Notes under the pieces: model-generated | The model's input: the letters and a program-made list of their open reading frames with translations, nothing else | The model's database searches: none | Told to the model about the DNA's origin: nothing | Translations under genes and position numbers: made by a program | In this document: piece by piece, positions 1-5,511 of the stretch | Layout of the letters: every line of letters starts with the position of its first letter | How positions within the stretch are numbered: the stretch's first letter is position 1 | Assembly (NCBI GenBank): GCA_023460255.1 | Contig: JAEWQZ010000080.1 | Span: 1-5,511, forward strand | Source: Actinomycetes bacterium | GTDB taxonomy: Bacteria; Actinomycetota; Actinomycetes; Actinomycetales; Cellulomonadaceae | Direction of reading: 5' to 3' | Length of the DNA stretch: 5,511 nt

Positions 1-561
1 CAGATCGCGCAGTGGCGCCGCGTGCACGAGCGGCTCGTCACGGTCTCGGTCAACCTCTCGCACCGGGAGTTCTGGGCGCCGGACCTGCTCGCGACGGTCG
101 CGTCCGCCCTCGAGCGCCACGACCTGCCGCCGAGCGCCCTGGTCCTGGAGCTCACCGAGACGATCATCATGTCCGACCCCGACGCCGCCCGGGCGATCAT
201 GGACGAGCTGCACGCGCACGGCCTGCGCCTGCACCTCGACGACTTCGGCACCGGGCACTCGTCGCTGCACCTGCTGCGCACGTTCCCCGTGGACGCCCTG
301 AAGATCGACGGCTCCTTCGTCCGCGAGCTCACGGTGGTGGACTCCACGACGGCGCTCGTCCGCACGATGGTGGCCATGGGCGCCGCGCTCGGCGTGGACG
401 TGGTGGCGGAGTGCGTCGAGACCACCGACCAGGCCGACGAGCTGCGCGACATGGGCTGCGGCTCGGTCCAGGGGTGGCTCTTCGGCCAGGCGCTGCCGCC
501 CGCCGAGGCCGGCGAGCTGGTCGCGGGGGCCCGGCGTCGGGCACCCGCCAGGAGGGGCTGA
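1..561 (+). CDS. EAL-domain cyclic-di-GMP phosphodiesterase, C-terminal part (5' end outside window)
   Basis: The reading frame is open from base 1 (first residues QIAQWRR) to a TGA at 559-561, so the gene starts upstream of the window. An ATG/GTG near base 22 is only an internal codon. EAL domains hydrolyse c-di-GMP to pGpG in the cytoplasm. Visible catalytic landmarks are the Asn of SVNLS (52-54), the Glu of ELTET (157-159), the Asp pair of DDFGTG (238-243), the Lys of ALKID (301-303), the Glu of AECVET (409-411) and the Gln of QGW. The EAL signature itself, and any GGDEF or sensor domain, lie before the window. One oddity is Cys instead of the usual Gly after the AE of AEGVE. The protein ends with a short Arg/Ala-rich tail. 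It is a close paralogue of the EAL domain of the next gene, so it may share that architecture, but this cannot be seen here. Confidence 0.93.
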   Translation, partial: QIAQWRRVHERLVTVSVNLSHREFWAPDLLATVASALERHDLPPSALVLELTETIIMSDPDAARAIMDELHAHGLRLHLDDFGTGHSSLHLLRTFPVDALKIDGSFVRELTVVDSTTALVRTMVAMGAALGVDVVAECVETTDQADELRDMGCGSVQGWLFGQALPPAEAGELVAGARRRAPARRG

Positions 562-575
562 GGCGGCACCGGCAC

Positions 576-592
576 CCCGCCCCCAGGGCGGG
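576..592 (+). terminator. GC-rich hairpin after the EAL gene, possible terminator
   Basis: A perfect 7-bp inverted repeat (CCCGCCC and GGGCGGG) separated by the 3-base loop CCA starts 14 bases after the stop codon of the upstream EAL gene. Position and stem strength fit a transcription terminator. There is no T-run after the stem, so it is not a classical intrinsic terminator, although U-poor terminators are commonly proposed in high-GC actinobacteria. It would separate the upstream gene from the predicted promoter at 621-648. Confidence 0.45.
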
Positions 593-620
593 TCGAGTCG
601 ATTCGATCCGACCGGACCGC

Positions 621-648
621 TAAGGTCTCCACGGCCCTGGGCCGATGT
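621..648 (+). promoter_or_regulatory. Predicted sigma-28 (FliA/SigD/WhiG-class) promoter
   Basis: TAAGGTCT at 621-628 and GCCGATGT at 641-648 are separated by 12 bases. The flagellar sigma consensus is TAAAGTTT, 11 bases, GCCGATAA, so each box matches 6 of 8 positions, including the core GCCGAT. The spacing is one base longer than in the enterobacterial consensus and within the range accepted for Bacillus SigD. Transcription would start at about 655-660, giving a leader of about 30 bases that contains the Shine-Dalgarno sequence at 678-682. The ATG at 645 lies inside the -10 box, so it would not be transcribed. Sequence and geometry are seen; the sigma factor assignment is inferred. Confidence 0.6.
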
Positions 649-677
649 CAAAGGCGACCACTTCGCGGGTCAGATCA

Positions 678-682
678 GAGGA
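678..682 (+). promoter_or_regulatory. Shine-Dalgarno sequence deciding the start of the LacI-type GGDEF-EAL gene
   Basis: GAGGA ends four bases before the ATG at 687. No comparable purine-rich site precedes the in-frame ATG at 645, which follows a C/G-rich run. Together with the promoter overlapping 645 this makes 687 the better start. The protein then begins MIHIGVLSP, where the first beta strand of a LacI-type binding fold is expected. Confidence 0.7.
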
Positions 683-686
683 CGCG

Positions 687-3600
687 ATGATCCACATCGG
701 GGTCTTGTCCCCCGTGACCGGCGGTTTCTACTTCGGCGAGGTCCTCGCCGGGGTGGTGCGCGCCGTCTCGGCGGCGGGTGGGCGTGTCACGCTCGTCCAG
801 ACCCTCGACGCGGGTCGCGCGGCCGAGTCGTTCGCGTCGGCCCAGAAGGTCCGGCCCCCGGCGGGCTGGAAGGGGCTCGACGGCTTCATCGCCATCGCCT
901 GGGCCGTCACCGAGGACTCCCTGCGCCAGCTGCACGACGCCGGCAAGCCCGTCGTGCTCATCAGCAACGACGTGCAGCTCGACGTGGCCACCGTCGTCGT
1001 GGAGAACGAGTCCTGCGTGCGCGACGCCGTCGACCACCTCGTGGGGCACGGGCACGAGCGGATCCTGTTCGTCGGCAACCTCGGCCAGACGGACATGCAC
1101 GAGCGCTACCTCGCCTACGAGGCCGCCGTGGCGGCGCACGGGCTGCCCGCGCAGCACGTGACGGCCGTCGACCACATCGAGGCCGGCGGACGCAGCGCGG
1201 CACCCGAGGTGCTCGCGGCCATGCGCGAGGGCGCGAGCGCCGCCGTCTGCGCGACCGACCGGGTCGCGCTCGGGCTCATGGAGGCGGTCCGCGCCGCCGG
1301 CGCCCGGGTGCCCGAGGACCTCGCGGTCATCGGCTTCGACGACGTCGAGGCGGGCTGGACCAGCGAGCCGGCTCTCGCAACCGTGAACCAGGAGTTCGCC
1401 GCGCAGGGCGAGTTCGCCGCGCGGCTCCTCCTCGACGAGCTCAGCGGGCAGCCCGCCGAGCACCGCCGCCACACGGTGCCCGCGACCTTCCTGCCGCGCG
1501 AGTCCTGCGGGTGCCGCAGCGGCGCAGGGAACGCATCGGCGACCGTCACGGCCGCCCGGGAGGCCACCCGCATCGTCGACGCCGTGCTCGACGCCCTCGA
1601 CCTGGCGCGGTTCGCCGGCCGGGGCGTCGTGACGCTCGCCGACGCGGACCTGCCGACCCTGCGCGCCGCCGTGTCCGCAGCCACCCGCGGGATCGCCGGT
1701 CACCGGGCCGCCCCGGAGAGCCGGCGCGGTCTCGTCCACGCTGCCCACGAACGCCTCGTCGCCCGGGAGGCCGAGCTCGCCGCCGCCGGCATCGACGCGC
1801 GCGCCGTGCTGCGCGAGGTCACCGCCGAGCTCGTGGACAGCCTCCTCGAGCAGCAGACGGCGGAGGTGATGCGCCGGATCGACAGGCTCACGCAGTCCCT
1901 GTCCCAGCAGTACGACGTCGGCCTCGGGATGCTCGGCGCGATCGAGCGCGACCCGGCCGAGCTCGCCTGGCTCGACCTCGTGCCCGCCAGTGCGGGCTGC
2001 GTCGGCCTCTGGCGCGGGGACCCCGCCGACGGCGTGCTGGAGATCCACGGCGTGTACGGGCCCCCCGGGGCGCTCGACCACCTGCGCGGCACGACCTGCC
2101 ACGTCGAGGACTTCCCGCCCCTCGCCGTGACCGAGCTGGCGGCGGCGGCGGCCGACGAGGTCGCGTACGTCGTACCCGTGCGCGGCACGACCGGCGACCA
2201 CGGCCTGCTCTGCGTCGTCGGGCCGATCGACACCGAGTTCGGCTCCGGCCGGGCGACGTACAACCACTGGGCGGCGCTGCTCGGCACCGCTCTGCGCGAG
2301 CGGGGCCTCCTGGAGAGCGTGCGGCGCAGCGAGGAGCGGTACGCGGTCGCCGCCGAGGCGGCCAACGACGGCCTGTGGGAGTACGACCTCGCCACCCGGA
2401 CGCTGTACCTCTCCGAGCGGTGCCGGACCCTCCTGGGCGGCATCGCCGTCTCCGCCGACACGTGGACCGAGATCATCCATCCCGACGACCGGCTCCGCGT
2501 GGCCGAGGCCATGGGAGGCACCGGCGCACCGGGTGGCGGGGCCGTCGAGACGGAGTTCCGCGTCGCCCCGGCCGGCCGTGTCGCGAGGTGGCTGCTGCTC
2601 CGTGCCATCGGGGTCGGCGGCCCGGACGGGCGGCCGGCCCGGATCATCGGCTCCCTCTCGGACGTCGACCAGCGCAAGAAGCTCGAGGAGCAGCTGCGCC
2701 AGGCGGCGCTGTACGACGCGGTCACCGGGCTGCCCAACCGGCGCCTCTTCCTCGAGCGCCTGACCTGGGCGATCGAGCAGTCGCGCCGCCGCGAGGACGC
2801 ACAGTTCGCGGTCGTGTTCCTCGACCTCGACGGCTTCAAGCTGGTGAACGACTCGCTCGGCCACCTCATGGGCGACGAGCTGCTCAAGGCCGTCGGCGAC
2901 CGGCTGCGCGCCGACCTGCGCTCCGTGGACACCGCAGCGCGGTTCGGGGGCGACGAGTTCGCCGTCCTGCTGTTCGGCCTGCGGCCCGAGGCCGTGCTCG
3001 CCGTCGTCGAGCGGATCCAGGACCGGATCGCCGCCCCGGTGGCGCTGGGCGACCACGAGGTGGCCGTCACCGCGAGCGTCGGCATCGCGAGCTCGGCCAC
3101 CGGCTACGACTCCGCCGAGGACGTGCTGCGGGACGCGGACATCGCGATGTACCACGCGAAGGAGTCCGAGCGGGGCACGGCGTCGGTGTTCGACCCCGTC
3201 ATGCACTCGCGCGCCACGGGCCGGCTCCAGGCGCAGACCGAGCTGCGCACGGCCCTCGTCGAGGAGCAGTTCGTCGTGCACTACCAGCCCGTCGTCTCGC
3301 TCGACGGCGGCGACCTCACCCAGCTCGAGGCGCTGGTCCGCTGGGAGCACCCGACGCGCGGGATCCTCCTGCCCGCAGACTTCCTGCCGGTGATGGCGGA
3401 GACCGGGACGATCGTCGTCCTCGGGCAGTGGATCATCGACACGGTCTGCGCGCAGATCGCCCGGTGGCGCGAGGAGTACGACGGTCCCCTCGCCGTCTCC
3501 GTCAACCTCTCGCACCGGGAGTTCTGGTCGGACCAGCTGCTGCTCACCGTCACGCAGGCGCTCTCCCGCCACCACGTGCCGCCGCGCTGCCTCGTCCTGG

Positions 3601-4046
3601 AGATCACCGAGTCGGTGATCATGTCCGACCCCGACGCCGCGCGGCAGATCATGGCCGACCTGCACGCGTCGGGCATCAGGATGCACATCGACGACTTCGG
3701 CACGGGCCAGTCGTCCCTGCACGCCCTGCGCGCGTTCCCCGTCGACGCGCTGAAGATCGACCAGTCGTTCGTCCAGCAGCTCGACGAGGACGCCCAGACC
3801 ACGGCACTCGTGCAGATCATCGTCGCCATGGGGCGCACGCTCGGCCTCGACGTGGTCGCCGAGGGCGTCGAGACCGCCGCGCAGGCGGAGCACCTGCGGA
3901 CCATGGGCTGCGCGACGGCGCAGGGCTGGCTCTACGCGGCGGCCCTGCCGGGTGACGAGGCGCTCGCGCTGCTCGGCCACCCGCTGCCGCCCCGGTCGCA
4001 CGACGGCGCGCCCCACGCCGGCGATCCCTCCTCCCTCAGCCGGTGA
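687..4046 (+). CDS. Cytoplasmic LacI-type sensor / GAF-like / PAS / GGDEF / EAL c-di-GMP enzyme
   Basis: This 1119-residue protein is predicted to make and/or degrade c-di-GMP in response to a small ligand. Domains in order: a LacI-type periplasmic-binding-protein fold at about 2-275 (IGVLSP start, later IGFDDVEAG and ATVNQEF) closed by RESCGC with Cys 274 and 276; a helical linker at about 285-425; a GAF-like domain at about 425-540; PAS at about 548-665 (WEYDL, IHPDD); GGDEF at about 675-835; and EAL at about 860-1090. The GGDEF motif is intact (754-758) and preceded at the canonical 5-residue distance by RSVD (745-748), the RxxD product-inhibition site. The EAL signature (881-883), Asn 940, Glu 975, Asp 1002/1003, Lys 1023, Glu 1059 and Gln 1079 are present, so neither domain looks degenerate. 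There is no signal peptide, membrane segment or DNA-binding helix-turn-helix, so sensing should be cytoplasmic. The ligand is unknown; sugars are a guess from the family. An upstream ATG at 645 would add 14 residues but lacks a ribosome-binding site. Confidence 0.93.
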   Translation: MIHIGVLSPVTGGFYFGEVLAGVVRAVSAAGGRVTLVQTLDAGRAAESFASAQKVRPPAGWKGLDGFIAIAWAVTEDSLRQLHDAGKPVVLISNDVQLDVATVVVENESCVRDAVDHLVGHGHERILFVGNLGQTDMHERYLAYEAAVAAHGLPAQHVTAVDHIEAGGRSAAPEVLAAMREGASAAVCATDRVALGLMEAVRAAGARVPEDLAVIGFDDVEAGWTSEPALATVNQEFAAQGEFAARLLLDELSGQPAEHRRHTVPATFLPRESCGCRSGAGNASATVTAAREATRIVDAVLDALDLARFAGRGVVTLADADLPTLRAAVSAATRGIAGHRAAPESRRGLVHAAHERLVAREAELAAAGIDARAVLREVTAELVDSLLEQQTAEVMRRIDRLTQSLSQQYDVGLGMLGAIERDPAELAWLDLVPASAGCVGLWRGDPADGVLEIHGVYGPPGALDHLRGTTCHVEDFPPLAVTELAAAAADEVAYVVPVRGTTGDHGLLCVVGPIDTEFGSGRATYNHWAALLGTALRERGLLESVRRSEERYAVAAEAANDGLWEYDLATRTLYLSERCRTLLGGIAVSADTWTEIIHPDDRLRVAEAMGGTGAPGGGAVETEFRVAPAGRVARWLLLRAIGVGGPDGRPARIIGSLSDVDQRKKLEEQLRQAALYDAVTGLPNRRLFLERLTWAIEQSRRREDAQFAVVFLDLDGFKLVNDSLGHLMGDELLKAVGDRLRADLRSVDTAARFGGDEFAVLLFGLRPEAVLAVVERIQDRIAAPVALGDHEVAVTASVGIASSATGYDSAEDVLRDADIAMYHAKESERGTASVFDPVMHSRATGRLQAQTELRTALVEEQFVVHYQPVVSLDGGDLTQLEALVRWEHPTRGILLPADFLPVMAETGTIVVLGQWIIDTVCAQIARWREEYDGPLAVSVNLSHREFWSDQLLLTVTQALSRHHVPPRCLVLEITESVIMSDPDAARQIMADLHASGIRMHIDDFGTGQSSLHALRAFPVDALKIDQSFVQQLDEDAQTTALVQIIVAMGRTLGLDVVAEGVETAAQAEHLRTMGCATAQGWLYAAALPGDEALALLGHPLPPRSHDGAPHAGDPSSLSR

Positions 4047-4759
4047 CCGACCTCTGGGACCGGGTCGTCGCGGTCCACGAGCCGCCGACCACCGACGTCG
4101 TCGCGCTCACCGCGGCGATCGCGCTCGCCCTGGTCGTGGTGCCCGGCCTGTGGCCGACGGCCCGGCACGCGGTCACCGTCGTGCACGAGGCCGGGCACGC
4201 CGTCGTGGCCGCACTCACCGGGCGGCGGCTGACCGGGATCCGGCTCCACTCCGACACGTCCGGGCTGACGCTCTCCCGCGGTCGGGCGGGTGGCCCGGGG
4301 ATGGCGCTCATGCTGCTCGCCGGGTACCCCGCCCCGGCCGCGGTCGGGCTGGGGGCGGCCGCCCTCGTCGCCGCCGGGCGGGCGGTGCTCCTGCTCTGGG
4401 CGTTGCTGGCGCTCCTGGCCCTCCTGCTCCTGGGCATCCGTAACCTGTTCGGGCTGTGGGTGGTGCTGGTGGGCGGCGCGGCGGTGGCCGCGGTGACCTT
4501 CCTCGCGGCGCCCGGCGTCCAGACGGGCGTCGCCTGCACGCTCGCGTGGTTCTGGCTGCTCGCGGCCCCGCGCACGGTCGTCGAGCTAGCGGTCACGCGG
4601 CGCCGGGACAGGACGTCCGACGCCGACCAGCTCGCCCGGGTGACCCACGTCCCGGCGGTGGCGTGGGTCCTCCTCCTGGCGGCCGTCACCCTCGCCGCCG
4701 CGGCCGCGGGGACCGCGATCCTGCTGCCGGACGCCGTCGCCCAGGTCACGGGCCCCTGA
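4043..4759 (+). CDS. M50-family (site-2-protease-like) membrane metallopeptidase
   Basis: This 238-residue, strongly hydrophobic protein resembles the compact M50B-type peptidases common in actinobacteria. The zinc-binding and catalytic motif HEAGH is at residues 48-52, just after a first hydrophobic segment (about 20-36). Further membrane segments are likely at about 86-110, 112-131, 136-156, 160-176 and 204-229. A polar stretch with TSDADQLAR (191-199), which I recall as conserved in this family, lies before the last segment. The classical third-ligand motif of S2P proteases (LDG) is not obvious, so the third zinc ligand is unassigned. The start is GTG at 4043, overlapping the TGA of the preceding gene (GTGA, 4043-4046). 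No Shine-Dalgarno sequence is visible, which suggests translation by coupling to the GGDEF-EAL gene. M50 enzymes cut membrane-embedded substrates, often anti-sigma factors; no substrate is visible here. Confidence 0.85.
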   Translation: MTDLWDRVVAVHEPPTTDVVALTAAIALALVVVPGLWPTARHAVTVVHEAGHAVVAALTGRRLTGIRLHSDTSGLTLSRGRAGGPGMALMLLAGYPAPAAVGLGAAALVAAGRAVLLLWALLALLALLLLGIRNLFGLWVVLVGGAAVAAVTFLAAPGVQTGVACTLAWFWLLAAPRTVVELAVTRRRDRTSDADQLARVTHVPAVAWVLLLAAVTLAAAAAGTAILLPDAVAQVTGP

Positions 4760-4786
4760 CGCACCCCGCCGACCCGTGGGGGCCCG
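4749..4786 (+). terminator. Inverted repeat at the end of the M50 gene, weak terminator candidate
   Basis: CGGGCCCC at 4749-4756 is perfectly complementary to GGGGCCCG at 4779-4786, with a 22-base loop containing the stop codon. The stem is strong but the loop is large and no T-run follows. It could help end the predicted two-gene transcript; in DNA this GC-rich it could also be chance. Confidence 0.25.
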
Positions 4787-4791
4787 GCCCG

Positions 4792-4801
4792 CCCGATCGG
4801 G
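4792..4801. repeat. 10-bp palindrome between the M50 and flavodoxin genes
   Basis: CCCGATCGGG is a perfect palindrome 66 bases before the flavodoxin start. It could be half of a terminator structure or a small operator. The rest of the 107-base gap (4760-4866) shows no convincing promoter hexamers. Confidence 0.2.
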
Positions 4802-4866
4802 TGAATCCGGCACTTCGCCCCTGGAGAGCCTTCCGCCCACCGGACGCACCGGAGCACAGTGGTGCC

Positions 4867-5406
4867 ATGACAGCGCTTGTCGTATACGAGTCGATGTACG
4901 GCAGCACGAAGGCGATCGCCGAGGCGATCGGTGAAGGTCTGGCCCCCGCAGGTCCGGTGCGCGTGCTCGAGATCAGCGCGCTGGCGTCCGCCCCCGGCGG
5001 GCGCACGATCTCCCCCCAGATCGATCTCCTCGTCGTGGGTGCCCCCACCCACGCCTTCGGGCTCAGCCGCCCCAACACCCGGCAGGACGCCGCGCACGAC
5101 GCCCCCGGCGGCACCGTGATCTCCAACGGCAAGGGGCTGCGGGAGTGGCTCTCGGAGATCAGCCTCCCGCTCGGCGGGACGCGGTTCGTGGCCTTCGACA
5201 CGAAGGTCGTCCGGCCGGCCCTGCCCGGCTCCGCCGCGAAGGGCGCACACAAGGCCCTCGTGCGGATGGGCGGCCGGCCCGTCGACGACCCGCGGTCCTT
5301 CGGCGTCCAGGGCAAGAACGGCGGGCTCGTCGACGGCGAGCTCGAGGCCGCCCGCGCCTGGGGTGCCGCGCTCGCCGAGAAGATCACCTCGGCCAGCCGC
5401 TCCTGA
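4867..5406 (+). CDS. Flavodoxin-family protein (FMN-binding)
   Basis: This 179-residue protein has a flavodoxin-like alpha/beta fold. It starts with a hydrophobic first strand (TALVVYES) running into the FMN-phosphate loop SMYGST (9-14) and helix 1. A later strand, LLVVGAPTHAFG (about 54-65), carries the loop expected to contact the flavin ring. The length fits single-domain flavodoxins. It probably carries electrons or binds FMN in the cytoplasm; the partner is unknown, and a protoporphyrinogen-oxidase-like role cannot be excluded. The ATG at 4867 is chosen because the first beta strand begins there. The frame stays open further upstream into the M50 gene, but that stretch is the M50 sequence in another frame. 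GGAG at 4851-4854 is the best ribosome-binding candidate, at a rather long 12-base spacing. The gene sits 107 bases after the M50 gene and converges with the minus-strand gene at 5422. Confidence 0.88.
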   Translation: MTALVVYESMYGSTKAIAEAIGEGLAPAGPVRVLEISALASAPGGRTISPQIDLLVVGAPTHAFGLSRPNTRQDAAHDAPGGTVISNGKGLREWLSEISLPLGGTRFVAFDTKVVRPALPGSAAKGAHKALVRMGGRPVDDPRSFGVQGKNGGLVDGELEAARAWGAALAEKITSASRS

Positions 5407-5412
5407 GGTGCC

Positions 5413-5430
5413 GCCGGCGGGTCAGCCGGC
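5413..5430. terminator. Hairpin between convergent genes, possible bidirectional terminator
   Basis: GCCGGC at 5413-5418 and again at 5425-5430 can pair into a 6-bp stem with a 6-base loop. It lies between the stop of the flavodoxin gene (5406) and the stop of the minus-strand gene (5422-5424), overlapping the end of the latter. Its position is right for a shared terminator, but there is no T-run on either strand and such short repeats are frequent in DNA of this composition. Confidence 0.3.
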
Positions 5431-5511
5431 CAGCGCGTCGACGAGCCGCGTGAGGCTCGACGCCAGGCGCCAGCGGTCGGCGAGCCCGACGAGCCGGTCC
5501 GGGTCCGCGGG
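5422..5511 (-). CDS. C-terminal end of an unidentified protein (start outside window)
   Basis: Reading the minus strand from base 5511 gives 29 codons followed by TGA at 5424-5422. Every one of the sense codons ends in G or C, the codon bias expected of a real gene here. The peptide begins PADPDRLVGLADRW and continues into a Leu/Arg/Ala-rich segment that looks like two amphipathic helices ending in VDALAG. Too little is present to assign a family. It is convergent with the flavodoxin gene, with 15 bases between the two stop codons. Confidence 0.65.
   Translation of the reverse strand, partial: PADPDRLVGLADRWRLASSLTRLVDALAG

Noticed and set aside
550..557. AGGAGGGG near the end of the first gene as a ribosome-binding site
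   Set aside because: No ATG, GTG or TTG follows at a usable distance and no coding frame begins in the gap; it is part of the Arg-Arg-Gly tail codons.
645..686. Upstream in-frame ATG at 645 as the start of the LacI-type GGDEF-EAL protein
   Set aside because: It has no ribosome-binding site and lies within the predicted -10 box. The ATG at 687 has GAGGA at the right spacing and begins at the first strand of the binding fold.
2138..2152. GGC trinucleotide repeat as a phase-variation tract
   Set aside because: It encodes a short run of alanines in frame. Changes in triplet number would not shift the frame, and such runs are common in GC-rich genes.
675..4016. A very long open frame on the minus strand, opposite the GGDEF-EAL gene
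   Set aside because: It is the antisense shadow of a GC-rich gene in which stop codons are rare. Its translation is Arg/Gly/Asp/Val-rich with no recognisable domain, while the plus strand encodes five recognisable domains with intact motifs.
4456..4866. An N-terminal extension of the flavodoxin gene back to 4456
   Set aside because: The extension overlaps the M50 gene in another frame and has Gly/Arg/Pro-rich composition; the flavodoxin fold begins exactly at the ATG at 4867.
4832..4866. A promoter giving a leaderless flavodoxin transcript (CACAGT at 4855-4860 as -10)
   Set aside because: Only part of the -10 consensus is met and there is no -35 element at a suitable distance.

Overview
The window is very GC-rich DNA with almost every third codon position G or C. 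The genes are typical of a motile high-GC actinobacterium. Protein style (a LacI-type sensor fused to GGDEF-EAL, and a compact actinobacterial M50 peptidase) suggests Micrococcales, possibly a Cellulomonas relative. That placement is inference from memory of the families; no rRNA or other marker is present.

Layout. (1) 1-561, plus strand: the C-terminal part of a c-di-GMP phosphodiesterase (EAL) protein that begins before the window. (2) 562-686: a short gap with a GC-rich hairpin just after the stop and then a good match to a sigma-28 (FliA/SigD/WhiG-type) promoter. (3) 687-4046: a large cytoplasmic c-di-GMP enzyme with a LacI-type ligand-binding domain, a helical linker, a GAF-like domain, PAS, GGDEF and EAL. 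Its GGDEF motif, inhibitory RxxD site and EAL catalytic residues are all intact. (4) 4043-4759: an M50-type membrane metallopeptidase whose GTG start overlaps the previous stop codon. (5) 4760-4866: a gap with GC-rich inverted repeats. (6) 4867-5406: a small flavodoxin-like protein. (7) 5422-5511, minus strand: the last 29 codons of a convergent gene that runs off the window.

How it fits together. The two EAL proteins are paralogues: about two thirds of residues match over the shared 152-residue stretch, without gaps. They look like a local duplication of c-di-GMP genes. The second copy appears to be driven by a flagellar-class sigma factor, so it probably belongs to the motility/chemotaxis regulon, with a small intracellular ligand (a sugar is the obvious guess) modulating c-di-GMP synthesis or breakdown. 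The M50 peptidase is probably co-transcribed and translationally coupled with it. The flavodoxin gene looks like a separate housekeeping redox gene. No RNA genes, mobile elements or CRISPR arrays were seen.
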